64,000 bases of DNA from Gammaproteobacteria bacterium (GTDB taxonomy: Bacteria > Pseudomonadota > Gammaproteobacteria > Pseudomonadales > Pseudomonadaceae), in assembly GCA_023475025.1 (NCBI GenBank), contig JAMCWB010000051.1:62001-126000 (forward strand), given 5' to 3'. How positions within the stretch are numbered: the stretch's first letter is position 1; every line of letters starts with the position of its first letter. Shown here piece by piece: positions 18,602 through 29,008 of the stretch. Both the position numbers and the translations under genes were made by a program. Below the pieces are notes generated by a model, which saw only the letters and a program-made list of their open reading frames with translations, did no database searches and was not told the origin of the DNA.

Positions 18602-18865
18602 ATGAAAAATGGTAAAGTCAAATGGTTCAACAACGCCAAAGGCTACGGCTTTATCGTAGCTGACGGGCAAGATGAAGATCTCTTTGCGCATTACTCAGCC
18701 ATTCAAATGGACGGTTACAAAACGCTCAAGGCTGGACAGCCGGTCGCTTTCGAGATTATCCAGGGGCCCAAAGGGCTGCACGCGGTCAACATCCAGAACC
18801 AGCAGGCTGGCATCGCTGCCGAAGCAACTGCCGCAAGGCCTGAACTGGTCAGCAATTACGGCTGA
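18602..18865 (+). CDS. cspD: Cold-shock-domain protein CspD
   Basis: An 87-residue single cold-shock domain. RNP1 is KGYGFI near residue 14 and the RNP2 region reads [10 protein letters not shown], the version typical of Pseudomonas CspD rather than CspA (DIFVHFSAI). A non-conserved C-terminal tail of about 20 residues follows. CspD binds single-stranded DNA/RNA and inhibits replication in stationary phase in E. coli. The ATG at 18602 has a good ribosome site (AGGGAAG). The neighbourhood (clpS-clpA divergent, icd convergent) is the conserved pseudomonad context. Confidence 0.93.
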   Translation: MKNGKVKWFNNAKGYGFIVADGQDEDLFAHYSAIQMDGYKTLKAGQPVAFEIIQGPKGLHAVNIQNQQAGIAAEATAARPELVSNYG

Positions 18866-18895
18866 TCAATGCGCCGATGCCCTTCGGGCACAGAC

Positions 18896-18924
18896 AAAAA
18901 AGCCGGCTTCAAGCCGGCTTTTTT
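18896..18924. terminator. Bidirectional terminator between cspD and icd
   Basis: AAAAAAGCCGGC (18896-18907), loop TTCAA, GCCGGCTTTTTT (18913-18924). T-tracts on both strands make it a terminator for cspD (plus) and icd (minus). Confidence 0.95.
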
Positions 18925-18939
18925 GCGAGACAGGTCGCC

Positions 18940-20196
18940 TTACATGCTGGCGATAATGTCCTGACCGAACTCAGAGCACTTACGCAGGGTGGCACCCTCC
19001 ATCAGGCGCTCGAAGTCATAGGTCACTGTCTTGTTGGCAATCGCGCCGTTGACACCCTTGATGATCAGGTCGGCCGCTTCTACCCAGCCCATATGACGCA
19101 GCATCATTTCCGCTGACAGGATCACCGAACCCGGGTTGACCTTGTCCTGACCGGCATACTTGGGTGCAGTACCGTGAGTAGCCTCGAACATGGCAACGTT
19201 GTCAGACAGGTTGGCACCAGGGGCAATACCGATACCACCAACTTCAGCAGCCAGGGCGTCAGACAGGTAGTCACCGTTCAGGTTCAGGGTGGCAATGACG
19301 TCATACTCAGCCGGACGCAGCAGAATCTGTTGCAGCATGGCGTCAGCAATCACGTCCTTGACCACGATGTTCTTGCCGGTCTTCGGGTTCTTGAACTGCA
19401 TCCAGGGACCACCATCCAGCAGCTCGGCACCGAATTCGTCACGGGCAATTTCGTAGCCCCAGTCCTTGAAGGCACCTTCGGTGAACTTCATGATGTTGCC
19501 CTTGTGTACCAGGGTCACTGACTCACGATCGTTGTCCACCGCATACTGCATTGCCTGGCGCACCAGACGCTTGGTACCTTCCTCGGAAACCGGCTTGATA
19601 CCGATACCGCACATATCCGTGAAGCGAATCTTGGTAGCGCCCATTTCTTCGGTCAGGAACTTGATGATCTTTTCCGCTTCCGGGGTACCGGCTTTGAATT
19701 CAATACCCGCATAGATGTCTTCGGAGTTTTCACGGAAGATCACCATATCGACATCACCTGGCTTCTTCACCGGGCTGGGTACGCCTTCAAACCAGCGAAC
19801 CGGGCGCTGGCAGACATAGAGATCCAGCTGCTGGCGCAGGGCAACGTTCAGCGAACGGATACCGCCGCCAACTGGCGTGGTCAGAGGACCCTTGATGGAG
19901 ACGACGTAATCCTTGACGGCATGCAGGGTTTCTTCTGGCAGCCAGGTGTCCTGATCGTAAACCTGAGTGGCTTTTTCACCGGCATAGACTTCCATCCAGG
20001 AGATTTTGCGCTTGCCGGCATAGGCTTTCTCAACAGCCGCGTCGACCACGTCGATCATGACCGGAGAAATATCGACACCGATACCGTCACCTTCGATAAA
20101 AGGAATGATCGGATTATCGGGTACGTTGAGAGACATATCGGCGTTGACGGTAATTTTGTCGCCGCTGGCCGGCACCTGGATCTTTTGGTATCCCAT
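18940..20196 (-). CDS. icd: NADP-dependent isocitrate dehydrogenase
   Basis: A 418-residue TCA-cycle enzyme converting isocitrate to 2-oxoglutarate with NADPH production. Landmarks are [10 protein letters not shown] near residue 31, the substrate/phosphorylation loop [10 protein letters not shown] (the serine modified by AceK in E. coli), [11 protein letters not shown] near 153, and the dimer segment GTAPKYAG near the end. Length matches the bacterial homodimeric Icd (416-418). It is monocistronic, with a terminator shared with cspD and an operator-rich leader upstream. Confidence 0.97.
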   Translation of the reverse strand: MGYQKIQVPASGDKITVNADMSLNVPDNPIIPFIEGDGIGVDISPVMIDVVDAAVEKAYAGKRKISWMEVYAGEKATQVYDQDTWLPEETLHAVKDYVVSIKGPLTTPVGGGIRSLNVALRQQLDLYVCQRPVRWFEGVPSPVKKPGDVDMVIFRENSEDIYAGIEFKAGTPEAEKIIKFLTEEMGATKIRFTDMCGIGIKPVSEEGTKRLVRQAMQYAVDNDRESVTLVHKGNIMKFTEGAFKDWGYEIARDEFGAELLDGGPWMQFKNPKTGKNIVVKDVIADAMLQQILLRPAEYDVIATLNLNGDYLSDALAAEVGGIGIAPGANLSDNVAMFEATHGTAPKYAGQDKVNPGSVILSAEMMLRHMGWVEAADLIIKGVNGAIANKTVTYDFERLMEGATLRKCSEFGQDIIASM

Positions 20197-20566
20197 GTTT
20201 GACTCCGTTGTTGTGTCGTTGTCACTAAATGCCGGATGGATAATCCGGCATCCTGTTAAAGCTGGGTTATATGCTGGCGCACATTGTTGTAGTTTTCCTA
20301 CAAAAAGTCACGCATTTTTCGCAAAAATGGCAGCCCGAAGGAAATTTCCTGCAACATTTATCCTCATCAACTCATGCTGAACGCAAGCCGCAGTGTTATA
20401 TGTAGTGCCACTACATTTTTACTACAGGCCGAAAACCTGTTGATTCGCACAAGCCTAGTCACTTTTCCACGCATTGCCAGTACAGCCAATAAAAGCAGAT
20501 TGCCGCATCAGTATTCACCCTAACAGGGTAAATACGCTACCCTAGCGGGTCACTCGGGAGCCTGAC
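20197..20566. promoter_or_regulatory. Divergent icd/nudJ regulatory region
   Basis: These 370 bp hold no gene. They contain a hairpin GCCGGAT/ATCCGGC (20231-20249) in the icd leader, an inverted repeat TTGTAG-N5-CTACAA (20287-20303), a near-perfect palindrome TGTAGTG-C-CACTACA (20401-20415) followed by TTTTT and another ACTACA (20421-20426). The repeated TGTAG/CTACA words look like operators of an RpiR-family (HexR/RccR-type) carbon-metabolism regulator; this is from memory of those consensus sites. Confidence 0.5.
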
Positions 20567-21001
20567 ATGGGATTCAATCCACACCTTACTGTTGCCACTA
20601 TTGTCGAGCAAAACGGCCACTTTCTCATGGTCGAGGAAATGCAGGGCCAGCAAAGGGTTATAAACCAACCTGCCGGGCATCTGGAAGCCGACGAAAGTCT
20701 CATCGAAGCCGCCGTGCGCGAAACACTGGAAGAAACCGGCTGGACAGTCCGCCCTACCGGCGTCACAGGCATTTATCTGTTCAAGGCTGCTAACGGTGAA
20801 ACCTACCAACGCGTCTGCTTTGTTGCCGAAGCGCTCGAACATGATCCGCTTCGCGAGCTTGATGACGGCATCATCTGTGCCAGCTGGTTAAGCCTGGAAC
20901 AACTGGAAAACCGGCGCAATGAATTGCGCAGCTACCTGGTGCTCGACTGCCTGCACGATTATCACCATAAACCGCATTACCCACTGGAAGTGATTCGCTG
21001 A
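20567..21001 (+). CDS. nudJ: Nudix hydrolase NudJ
   Basis: A 144-residue Nudix phosphohydrolase. The Nudix box spans G37-W59 (G-HLEAD-E...RETLEETGW) with all metal-binding glutamates present. NudJ acts on nucleoside tri- and diphosphates and on the thiamine precursor HMP-PP in E. coli. The order nudJ-mnmA-hflD-purB is conserved in gammaproteobacteria. The stop is one base before the mnmA start, so the genes form an operon. Confidence 0.92.
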   Translation: MGFNPHLTVATIVEQNGHFLMVEEMQGQQRVINQPAGHLEADESLIEAAVRETLEETGWTVRPTGVTGIYLFKAANGETYQRVCFVAEALEHDPLRELDDGIICASWLSLEQLENRRNELRSYLVLDCLHDYHHKPHYPLEVIR

Positions 21002-21002
21002 T

Positions 21003-22130
21003 ATGAAGCCCTTGCCCGCAACTCCCGCTGAAACCCGTGTAATCGTTGGCATGTCCGGCGGCGTTGACTCGTCCGTGTCAGCGGCTCTGCTGCTGGAACA
21101 GGGATATCAGGTCGAAGGTCTGTTCATGAAGAACTGGGATGAGGACGACGGCACCGAGTACTGCACGGCCAAGGATGATCTGGCCGATGCCCAGGCAGTC
21201 GCCGACCGGCTGGGCATCAAGCTGCATACCGCTAACTTTGCTGCCGAGTACTGGGATAACGTGTTCGAACATTTTCTGCACGAATACCAGGCCGGACGCA
21301 CACCCAACCCCGACATCCTGTGTAACCGCGAAATCAAGTTCAAGGCTTTCCTGGAGTATGCCCTGGCCCTGGGTGGCGACCAGATTGCCACCGGGCACTA
21401 TTGTCGCCGTGCTGATCGTGACGGCCAGACCCTGTTGCTGCGCGGTATCGACAACAACAAGGATCAAAGCTACTTCCTGCACGCCGTGGGCGGTGAGCAG
21501 ATCGCACGCACCCTGTTTCCGGTTGGCGAGCTGGAAAAGCCCGAGGTGCGCCGAATTGCGGAGAAATACCAGCTGGCCACTGCGCGCAAGAAAGACTCGA
21601 CCGGTATCTGTTTTATCGGCGAGCGCCGTTTCAGTGATTTTCTCAAGCAGTACCTGCCAGCCCAACCCGGTGATATAGAAACGACTGATGGCGAGGTTAT
21701 CGGCCGCCATCATGGCCTGATGTATCACACCATTGGCCAACGTCAGGGGCTGGGTATCGGCGGCCTGGCTGGCGCCAGTGATGACCCCTGGTACGTGCTG
21801 CGCAAGGACCTGACCCGCAACGTACTCATAGTCGGCCAGGGCAACAACCATCCCTGGCTGTTCTCTGCCGCTCTGACCAGCAGCGATATTTACTGGGTCA
21901 ATCCGATTGAGCTTGGCCAGCCCCGTCGGCTGACGGCCAAGGTGCGTTATCGCCAACCGGATCAGTCCTGCCTGCTGGAGAAAACCGGTAGCGGTTATCG
22001 CGTCACCTTTGATGACCCGCAACGCGCTGTTACGCCAGGTCAGTCGGTCGTCTTCTATGATGGCGACACCTGCCTGGGTGGCGGTGTGATCGAAACTGCC
22101 GAACCCGCCTTTGCCGAGGATGCCGCATGA
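21003..22130 (+). CDS. mnmA: tRNA-specific 2-thiouridylase MnmA
   Basis: A 375-residue enzyme that thiolates U34 of tRNA-Lys, -Glu and -Gln. It has an N-terminal PP-loop ATPase motif GMSGGVDSS (about 16-24), the catalytic cysteines C107 (in [10 protein letters not shown]) and C203 (in [11 protein letters not shown]), and C-terminal beta-barrel domains. Sulfur comes from the TusABCDE relay. It overlaps the hflD start by four bases (ATGA). Confidence 0.97.
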   Translation: MKPLPATPAETRVIVGMSGGVDSSVSAALLLEQGYQVEGLFMKNWDEDDGTEYCTAKDDLADAQAVADRLGIKLHTANFAAEYWDNVFEHFLHEYQAGRTPNPDILCNREIKFKAFLEYALALGGDQIATGHYCRRADRDGQTLLLRGIDNNKDQSYFLHAVGGEQIARTLFPVGELEKPEVRRIAEKYQLATARKKDSTGICFIGERRFSDFLKQYLPAQPGDIETTDGEVIGRHHGLMYHTIGQRQGLGIGGLAGASDDPWYVLRKDLTRNVLIVGQGNNHPWLFSAALTSSDIYWVNPIELGQPRRLTAKVRYRQPDQSCLLEKTGSGYRVTFDDPQRAVTPGQSVVFYDGDTCLGGGVIETAEPAFAEDAA

Positions 22131-22747
22131 CGCGCTATGAAGAACAGGTTGTCGCCCTCGCAGCCGTATTCGAATGTTCACTCTTGGTTGACCAGCTTGC
22201 CCGCACCGGCACCCTGAATGATGGCCCGGCCAGCTGCATGGTGCGCAGCATTCTCAATCGCAACCCTGAAACAGTGCTGGACACCTACGGTGGCAGTGCA
22301 CAATACATCCGCCAGGGCCTGGACGGGCTTGAGGCCATGCTCGCCCGCGATAGCGCAGCGCTGCACCGCAATGCCCTGCGCTACACCATGAACCTGCTGA
22401 TACTGGAACGCCAGATGGCCAAGCGCGACGGCATGCTACAGGTGCTCGGACAGCGCCTGGAGCAGATCGACAACCAGGTCGAGCATTTTGGCGCCAATCA
22501 CGACAATGTCTGGGCCGGTCTTGGCAGCCTGTACCAGGACACGCTCAGCACACTGCGTATGCGTATCCAGGTCCAGGGCGATATGCGCCACCTGCAACAA
22601 GCTGATACCGCCAACCGTATTCGCGGCCTGCTGCTGGCCGGTATTCGCGCTGCCCGCCTCTGGCGGCAACTTGGCGGTCACCGCTGGCACCTGCTGATCT
22701 ACCGCAAGCGACTGCTGGATGCGGTCCGCTCAGTCAAGCATGTCTGA
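22127..22747 (+). CDS. hflD: High frequency lysogenization protein HflD
   Basis: A 206-residue all-helical protein of the HflD/YcfC family ([19 protein letters not shown] at the N terminus, [17 protein letters not shown] near 85). It is peripheral at the inner membrane; in E. coli it binds lambda CII and links to the purB/mnmA locus, with an unclear housekeeping role. It is coupled to mnmA by a 4-bp overlap and ends 5 bp before the DMT transporter. Confidence 0.92.
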   Translation: MTRYEEQVVALAAVFECSLLVDQLARTGTLNDGPASCMVRSILNRNPETVLDTYGGSAQYIRQGLDGLEAMLARDSAALHRNALRYTMNLLILERQMAKRDGMLQVLGQRLEQIDNQVEHFGANHDNVWAGLGSLYQDTLSTLRMRIQVQGDMRHLQQADTANRIRGLLLAGIRAARLWRQLGGHRWHLLIYRKRLLDAVRSVKHV

Positions 22748-22752
22748 CCGGC

Positions 22753-23634
22753 ATGGTTGAAATCACCCGGCTGGATCAACCGCGCCAGGGAGCACTCTTG
22801 CTCGGCATCTCTGCGCTGCTGTTTGCCATCATGGGGGTAATGATCCGTGAAGTCTCAACGGGTGTGAACAACGAAACCGTTGTGTTCTTCCGCAATTTTG
22901 TCGGCATATTCTTTTTTCTACCGCTGTTTCTACTCAAGGGGCTGGCGCCGTTCAAAACCCAGCGTATCGGCAGCCACTTCATGCGCACCTTCTATGGCCT
23001 GGCTGCCATGTACTGTTTCTTTTATGCCATCGCTCACCTGCCCCTGGCCGATGCCATGATGTTTACTTATGCCGCTCCCGTTTTTACTCCGCTGCTGGCC
23101 TGGTGGTGGCTGCGTGAATCGCTGACGCCACGCATCATGTTCACCGTACTGATCGGTTTTGCCGGCGTGTTGCTGGTGGCCAAGCCCAGCGGTGCCATTT
23201 TCGAGGTCAAGGCGCTGGCCGGTGTTGCGGCCAGCTTGCTGGCTGCCTGCGCTTTCGTCTCCATTCGCGCCATGAGCAACACCGAGCCGGCGATTCGCAT
23301 GGTGTTCTACTTCACCACTTTCTCGACCCTGATCTCGGCTATTCCCATGCTCTGGGCCTGGCAACCCCTGGACCAGCGCCAGTTGATCCTGCTGATCAGT
23401 ATTGGCCTGCTGGCCACCACCAGTCAGTTTGTCATGTCCAAGGCCTACACACTGGCACCACCCGGCAAGATCGGGCCGCTGAGCTATCTGGCCATCGTCT
23501 TCTCCGGCATTTTCGCCTGGTATCTCTGGGGCGAAGTGCCTGGCCTGGCATCGTTCATCGGCGCTGCGCTGATTTTCGGTGCAACCATGCTCAGCATACT
23601 CATGCCCGGCAAGACTCCCGCCCCCCGGCCGTAA
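22753..23634 (+). CDS. DMT-superfamily (EamA) transporter
   Basis: A 293-residue inner-membrane protein with about ten hydrophobic segments forming two EamA repeats. Landmarks are the N-terminal LLGISALLFAIMGV, FRNFVGIFFFLP near 45, and GPLSYLAIVFSGIFAWYLWGE near 240. EamA proteins export or import metabolites; the substrate is unknown. It sits 5 bp behind hflD, between hflD and purB, which are directly adjacent in E. coli. Confidence 0.85.
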   Translation: MVEITRLDQPRQGALLLGISALLFAIMGVMIREVSTGVNNETVVFFRNFVGIFFFLPLFLLKGLAPFKTQRIGSHFMRTFYGLAAMYCFFYAIAHLPLADAMMFTYAAPVFTPLLAWWWLRESLTPRIMFTVLIGFAGVLLVAKPSGAIFEVKALAGVAASLLAACAFVSIRAMSNTEPAIRMVFYFTTFSTLISAIPMLWAWQPLDQRQLILLISIGLLATTSQFVMSKAYTLAPPGKIGPLSYLAIVFSGIFAWYLWGEVPGLASFIGAALIFGATMLSILMPGKTPAPRP

Positions 23635-23717
23635 GCGCTGACTGATGGCGCCGGCTGGTGTATCATGCGCCTCTTTTCAGCCAGGCCGTTCGCAGACATT
23701 CAACGGGTGGCATCTGA

Positions 23718-25106
<1,389 letters not shown>

Positions 25107-25166
25107 CGACAGTTCATTGCCCGGCAGCCATGCCGGGCAATGCCTGCTCGCCTGACACTTTCCTCT

Positions 25167-25928
25167 ATGCCTGACAATCCGCTGCGCGAAATCTACCGCG
25201 ATGAATGGCTGCTGGCTGTGCACAAACCCGCCGGCTTACTGCTGCATCGCAGTCCGATCGATCGTCATGAAACCGAGTTTGCCTTGCAATACGCGCGCGC
25301 ACTCAATGGCGGTGAGCACGTCTATCCGGTACACCGGCTGGATCGCCCCACCTCCGGCCTGCTGCTGTTCGCCCGCGACCCGCACACCGCCAGCCTGCTC
25401 GGCAAGAGCCTGATGGCCGGTCACTTCAGCAAGGGTTACCTGGCCCTGGTCCGCGGCTGGGTAGCCGCCAGTGGTGAAATTGATCACCCCTTGCGTGATC
25501 ACAGCATCGACCGCCGGGACAAAACAACCGAACAGGTGCTACGGCAAGCCCTGACCCGCTACCGCTGCCTGGCGCAAACAGAGATCCCGCTCGCGATTGA
25601 AAACTTTCCCAGTAGCCGTTACAGCCTGCTGGAACTGAATCCGGTGACCGGCCGCAAGCACCAGCTACGCCGCCATATGCAGCACATCAGCCACCCTATC
25701 ATTGGCGACACCAACTACGGGCGCACCAGGCATAACCACTACTTCGCCCAACGCTTCGGCTCCAGCCGCCTGATGCTCGCCGCTACCAGCCTGCGCCTTC
25801 CCCACCCGATCAGCGGACAGGATCTGGTACTACAGGCAGCGCCCGACGAAGATTTTATTGTACGACTGGGTATTTTTGACTCACAGGATCTGGCCTTGTC
25901 AGGCCAGCAAGGCATCGTCGGGAATTAA
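25167..25928 (+). CDS. truC: tRNA pseudouridine(65) synthase TruC
   Basis: A 253-residue RluA-family pseudouridine synthase. The catalytic motif HRLDRPTSG (H56-G64, D59 catalytic) and the TGRKHQLRRHMQHISHPIIGDT block fit TruC, which modifies U65 of some tRNAs. No S4 domain is present, as expected. ATG 25167 matches the E. coli start best; the in-frame ATG at 25140 is possible. The stop overlaps the convergent stop of the next gene through a shared TTAA. Confidence 0.88.
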   Translation: MPDNPLREIYRDEWLLAVHKPAGLLLHRSPIDRHETEFALQYARALNGGEHVYPVHRLDRPTSGLLLFARDPHTASLLGKSLMAGHFSKGYLALVRGWVAASGEIDHPLRDHSIDRRDKTTEQVLRQALTRYRCLAQTEIPLAIENFPSSRYSLLELNPVTGRKHQLRRHMQHISHPIIGDTNYGRTRHNHYFAQRFGSSRLMLAATSLRLPHPISGQDLVLQAAPDEDFIVRLGIFDSQDLALSGQQGIVGN

Positions 25929-26257
25929 GTTATCAGCGCAAAGCTTGCCACAAGCAACGCTATGCCCGCGCCACCAAGAGAGATACCCAACCATATCTTG
26001 AGTAATCTTGCTTGTCGGCGGGACTCGATAGCTGCCGCTTCGAGCCCCTGTATAGTCTTTTGCAGATTGTCAGCTAACAGGTGAATAGATTCAGCATTCT
26101 GAGTAGCGGCCGCCTGCAGCTCTTCAATCTGTTGGGCTACAACCGGGTCAGTTTTGGCCGCATCCGGCTTTGCTGTAAAGGCAGGAATGGCAGCCGTCGC
26201 GACCTGGGCAATATAGGGCGCGACGACCTTGATGATAGGCAGAAACTGAAAGGCCAT
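25925..26257 (-). CDS. Small coiled-coil membrane protein, unknown function
   Basis: A 110-residue protein with no family I recognise. The N terminus (3-27) is moderately hydrophobic and Ala-rich. Residues about 38-84 form a Gln/Glu/Ala-rich helix likely to be a coiled coil. A single transmembrane segment follows (87-108, Gly/Ala-rich), leaving essentially no cytoplasmic tail. It is a stand-alone gene 3 bp downstream of acuI on the same strand, so probably cotranscribed. Compositional logic supports a real gene rather than a shadow frame. Confidence 0.7.
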   Translation of the reverse strand: MAFQFLPIIKVVAPYIAQVATAAIPAFTAKPDAAKTDPVVAQQIEELQAAATQNAESIHLLADNLQKTIQGLEAAAIESRRQARLLKIWLGISLGGAGIALLVASFALIT

Positions 26258-26260
26258 GGG

Positions 26261-27247
26261 TTAGCCCAGGTTAACCACAATACGTCCGACCATCTTGCCG
26301 GCGAGAATTTTCTCGATTTCCGTGGGCAGCTCATCCAGGCTGATCTCGTGCTCCAGATTATGCAGATCAGTCTTCCATTGCACGGACAGCAAGTCCCACA
26401 TGGAAGCCTTGACCACCAGTGGTTGTTCGACCGAATCGACACCCAGCAGATTGACGTTGCGCAGGATGAAGGGGAATACACTGGCGCTGAACTGGCCACC
26501 GGCGGTCAAGCCACAGCAAGCGACGCTGCCACCGTACTGCAAGCCCTTGATCACATTGAACAGGATATCGCCACCCACGGTATCCACCGCGCCAGCCCAC
26601 TGTTCCTTGAGCAACATCTTATCCTTGCCACTTTCGAGCACACTGCGATCCACAATCTGAGTAGCACCCAGCTTGCGCAAAAAGTCAGCCTGCAAGGCTT
26701 TGCCAGTAGAGGCCGCCACGTCATAACCCTTGGCGCTCAACATGGCGACAGCAATACTGCCCACACCGCCAGTCGCACCGGTAACCAGTACCGGCCCTTG
26801 CCCGGGCGCCAGGCCAGCGTGCTCCAGCTTGTCGATACACAGAGCGGCGGTCAGGCCTGCTGTACCCAGCACCATGCTGTCACGCAGGCTCAGGCCTTGT
26901 GGGCGGCGTAACACCCAGTCTGCCGGCACACGAATATACTGCCCGAAACCGCCACTGGTATTCATGCCCAGGTCATAACCGGTCACAATCACTTCGTCGC
27001 CAACAGCGAAATCGCTGACTGAACTGGCTTCAACCATGCCAGCAGCATCAATCCCGGGGGTATGCGGAAAGTTACGGGTAACGCCCTTGTTGCCACTGGC
27101 AGACAACGCATCCTTGTAATTCAGCGAAGAATACTTGACCCGGATCAGCACCTCACCCGGCGGCAAGTCATCAATTTTCCGCGTAGTGACCGCAGCCTGA
27201 TAGTGACCATCGGTTTCGCTGACCAGCAACGCCTTGAATTCAGACAT
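26261..27247 (-). CDS. acuI: AcuI/YhdH-type acryloyl-CoA reductase (quinone oxidoreductase family)
   Basis: A 328-residue zinc-independent MDR dehydrogenase/reductase. It has the N-terminal GroES-like fold (SSLNYKDALSASG near residue 40, conserved in YhdH/AcuI), the NADPH-binding loop TGATGGVGSIAV near 155, and the C-terminal VDSVEQP...WDLL block of the YhdH family. AcuI detoxifies acryloyl-CoA to propionyl-CoA. I assign it from family resemblance; a generic quinone oxidoreductase role is the alternative. It is followed closely by the small membrane protein. Confidence 0.83.
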   Translation of the reverse strand: MSEFKALLVSETDGHYQAAVTTRKIDDLPPGEVLIRVKYSSLNYKDALSASGNKGVTRNFPHTPGIDAAGMVEASSVSDFAVGDEVIVTGYDLGMNTSGGFGQYIRVPADWVLRRPQGLSLRDSMVLGTAGLTAALCIDKLEHAGLAPGQGPVLVTGATGGVGSIAVAMLSAKGYDVAASTGKALQADFLRKLGATQIVDRSVLESGKDKMLLKEQWAGAVDTVGGDILFNVIKGLQYGGSVACCGLTAGGQFSASVFPFILRNVNLLGVDSVEQPLVVKASMWDLLSVQWKTDLHNLEHEISLDELPTEIEKILAGKMVGRIVVNLG

Positions 27248-27256
27248 ATGACTCTC

Positions 27257-28276
27257 CTACCAAAAACGCTGATTGTGAAAGCGTGACGCCCAGGCCAGCA
27301 GCACGCGGTCGATCACCGATGCGGAACCGCCAGCAAGCTTGTCCTGCAACTTCTTGCGCTGAACATAACGCAGTTCAAAAACATCCGCCTGACGGACACG
27401 TTCAGTCAGGTACTGATCACTGGTCTTCAATTCGTCGGCCAGTTTCTGCTCGAGGGCATCAGCACCAAACCAGACTTCGCCGGTAGCCACCTGATCAATA
27501 TCCAGTGCCGGGCGATAGTCACTGACAAAGCGCTTGAACAGGCGGTGAATGGTTTCCAGGTCCTGCTTGAACTTGTCTCGTCCTTGCTCGGTATTTTCAC
27601 CGAACAGGGTCAGGGTTCGTTTGTACTCACCTGCGGTAAGCATTTCGTAATCGATATCGTGCTTCTTCAGCAAGCGATTGAAGTTGGGCAACTGGGCAAC
27701 CACACCAATGGACCCGAGCATGGCGAAGGGTGCCGCCATAATGCGGTTGCCGATACAGGCCATCATGTAACCGCCACTGGCTGCCACCTTGTCAATACAG
27801 ATGGTCAGCGGAATACCGGCATCGCGCACCCGCACCAACTGGGATGCCGCCAGACCGTAAGCGTGGACCATACCGCCGGCACTTTCCAGCCGCACGACGA
27901 CTTCATCACTGGGCCTGGCCAGTTCCAGTACAGCCGTTACTTCATGGCGTAGATGCTCAAGTGCACCAGCCTTGATATCGCCATGGAAGGTCAGGACAAA
28001 AACGCGTGGCGCCTCATTACCACCCTTGGCGCGGTTTTTTTCCTGTAACTTGCGCGCCTTTTGCATGGCCTTGAACGCCTGCTTATCGAGCACCTCAGCG
28101 CCGAGTGTTTCCGTCATATTGGCCAGACGGTCATTCAACCGGTGAACCTGCAAGGTACCGTCATTGGCCCGCTGCCGCTCCTTGACCGATGCCAGCAAGG
28201 CAACAATCAGAAAAACCACAACCAGCACTGTGGCTGCCTTGGCCATAAATAGCGTGTAATCACCCAACCATTCCAC
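27257..28276 (-). CDS. sohB: SohB-type signal peptide peptidase-like protease
   Basis: A 339-residue S49 serine protease. One N-terminal transmembrane helix (about 10-30) anchors it, then comes a cytoplasm-remote catalytic domain. The nucleophile S167 lies in KVAASGGYMMAC and the general base K219 in AGEYKRTLT, the Ser-Lys dyad of the SppA/SohB family. It is likely a periplasmic inner-membrane protease for signal-peptide or misfolded fragments. It ends 9 bp before acuI, so they may be cotranscribed. Confidence 0.93.
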   Translation of the reverse strand: MEWLGDYTLFMAKAATVLVVVFLIVALLASVKERQRANDGTLQVHRLNDRLANMTETLGAEVLDKQAFKAMQKARKLQEKNRAKGGNEAPRVFVLTFHGDIKAGALEHLRHEVTAVLELARPSDEVVVRLESAGGMVHAYGLAASQLVRVRDAGIPLTICIDKVAASGGYMMACIGNRIMAAPFAMLGSIGVVAQLPNFNRLLKKHDIDYEMLTAGEYKRTLTLFGENTEQGRDKFKQDLETIHRLFKRFVSDYRPALDIDQVATGEVWFGADALEQKLADELKTSDQYLTERVRQADVFELRYVQRKKLQDKLAGGSASVIDRVLLAWASRFHNQRFW

Positions 28277-28380
28277 CCGGTATCTCCTTATCTAGACAAT
28301 CAGATAAGCATACAGGAACAGTCGGCGCAGGTGACAAGCACCGGCACGCGAGAAAATTCAAACGATCGTATGAATTTATG

Positions 28381-28409
28381 TTGACAGCAGCCAGCGAGGC
28401 TCCTAATCT
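28381..28409 (+). promoter_or_regulatory. Sigma-70 promoter of the SCP2 gene
   Basis: TTGACA (28381-28386, perfect), 17-bp spacer, TAATCT (28404-28409). The transcript would begin near 28416, about 38 nt before the start codon. Confidence 0.8.
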
Positions 28410-28410
28410 C

Positions 28411-28430
28411 GGCTGTGTGTTTACACAGCC
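28411..28430 (+). other. Stem-loop at the 5' end of the SCP2 mRNA
   Basis: GGCTGTGT-GTTT-ACACAGCC, a perfect 8-bp stem at the predicted transcription start, possibly a 5' stabilising hairpin. The ribosome site AAGGA follows before the ATG. Confidence 0.55.
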
Positions 28431-28453
28431 CACAAGATAAGGAAGGACTGCTC

Positions 28454-28771
28454 ATGACTACTGTTGCCGATATCGTCAGCAAGATGGACACCCGCTTCAA
28501 CGCCGCCGCCGCACAAGGCCTGGACATCGTTTTCCAGTTCAACGTCGAAGATGACGACAACTTCAATGTAGCCGTCAAGGATGGCGCTTGTGACGTCAAT
28601 ACCGGTGAGGCCGCCAACCCGACCGTTACCCTGATCATGGATAGCGCCACTCTGGTTGGCATCATGACCGGTGAAACAGACGGCATGCAGGCATTCATGT
28701 CTGGCAAGCTGCGCGCCGAAGGCGACATCATGCAGGCCATGAAGCTGGGTGAACTCTTCCCCGCTGGCTGA
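28454..28771 (+). CDS. SCP2 sterol-binding-domain protein
   Basis: A 105-residue single SCP2 domain (small lipid-binding fold). Typical features are IVFQFNVEDDDNFNVAVKDG at the start and the closing helix SGKLRAEGDIMQAMKLGELFP, where GKLRVxGDxxxAMKL is the family signature. Such proteins bind acyl chains or acyl-CoA in beta-oxidation or ubiquinone-linked contexts; the ligand here is unknown. It is monocistronic, with a near-consensus promoter and strong terminator, suggesting high expression. A lipid-metabolism pair follows downstream. Confidence 0.88.
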   Translation: MTTVADIVSKMDTRFNAAAAQGLDIVFQFNVEDDDNFNVAVKDGACDVNTGEAANPTVTLIMDSATLVGIMTGETDGMQAFMSGKLRAEGDIMQAMKLGELFPAG

Positions 28772-28778
28772 TCTGCCG

Positions 28779-28808
28779 GGCGCCGGGCCACTCCCCGGCG
28801 CCTTTTTT
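28779..28808 (+). terminator. Rho-independent terminator of the SCP2 gene
   Basis: GGCGCCGGG (28779-28787), loop CCACTC, CCCGGCGCC (28794-28802), then TTTTTT. Confidence 0.93.
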
Positions 28809-28926
28809 ACCGCTATCTCGCGCTAGCTGCCGCGCTCTACCTCGCCTGCCTTGCCCTTCCCGTTGTTCTCTGCCACCGTATCAACCCAGCCAATCCAGCA
28901 ACAACACGCTGACTGATAACAGCTTT

Positions 28927-28940
28927 CAAACGCCCGTTTG
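28927..28940. promoter_or_regulatory. PsrA-like operator
   Basis: CAAAC-GCCC-GTTTG, within the longer palindrome TCAAACG-CC-CGTTTGA (28926-28941). It matches the PsrA consensus (G/C)AAAC-N2-4-GTTT(G/C) as I recall it. It lies 3 bp upstream of the -35 of the phosphotransferase-SDR operon. Confidence 0.6.
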
Positions 28941-28943
28941 ATC

Positions 28944-28972
28944 TTGTTACAAAGCCCGAGCTGGATTAGATT
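28944..28972 (+). promoter_or_regulatory. Candidate sigma-70 promoter of the phosphotransferase-SDR operon
   Basis: TTGTTA (28944-28949), 17-bp spacer, TAGATT (28967-28972). The operator just upstream could block polymerase binding. Confidence 0.5.
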
Positions 28973-29008
28973 AGCCGACTATTCCGACAACGACCCCAAA
29001 GGACAGCC

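Noticed and set aside
21078-22181. 367-codon open frame opposite mnmA
   Set aside because: mnmA is certain from catalytic cysteines and PP-loop; the opposite frame is a shadow.
28300-28791. 163-codon frame opposite the SCP2 gene
   Set aside because: It would run through the SCP2 promoter and 5' hairpin; Ser/Ala-rich translation without family features.
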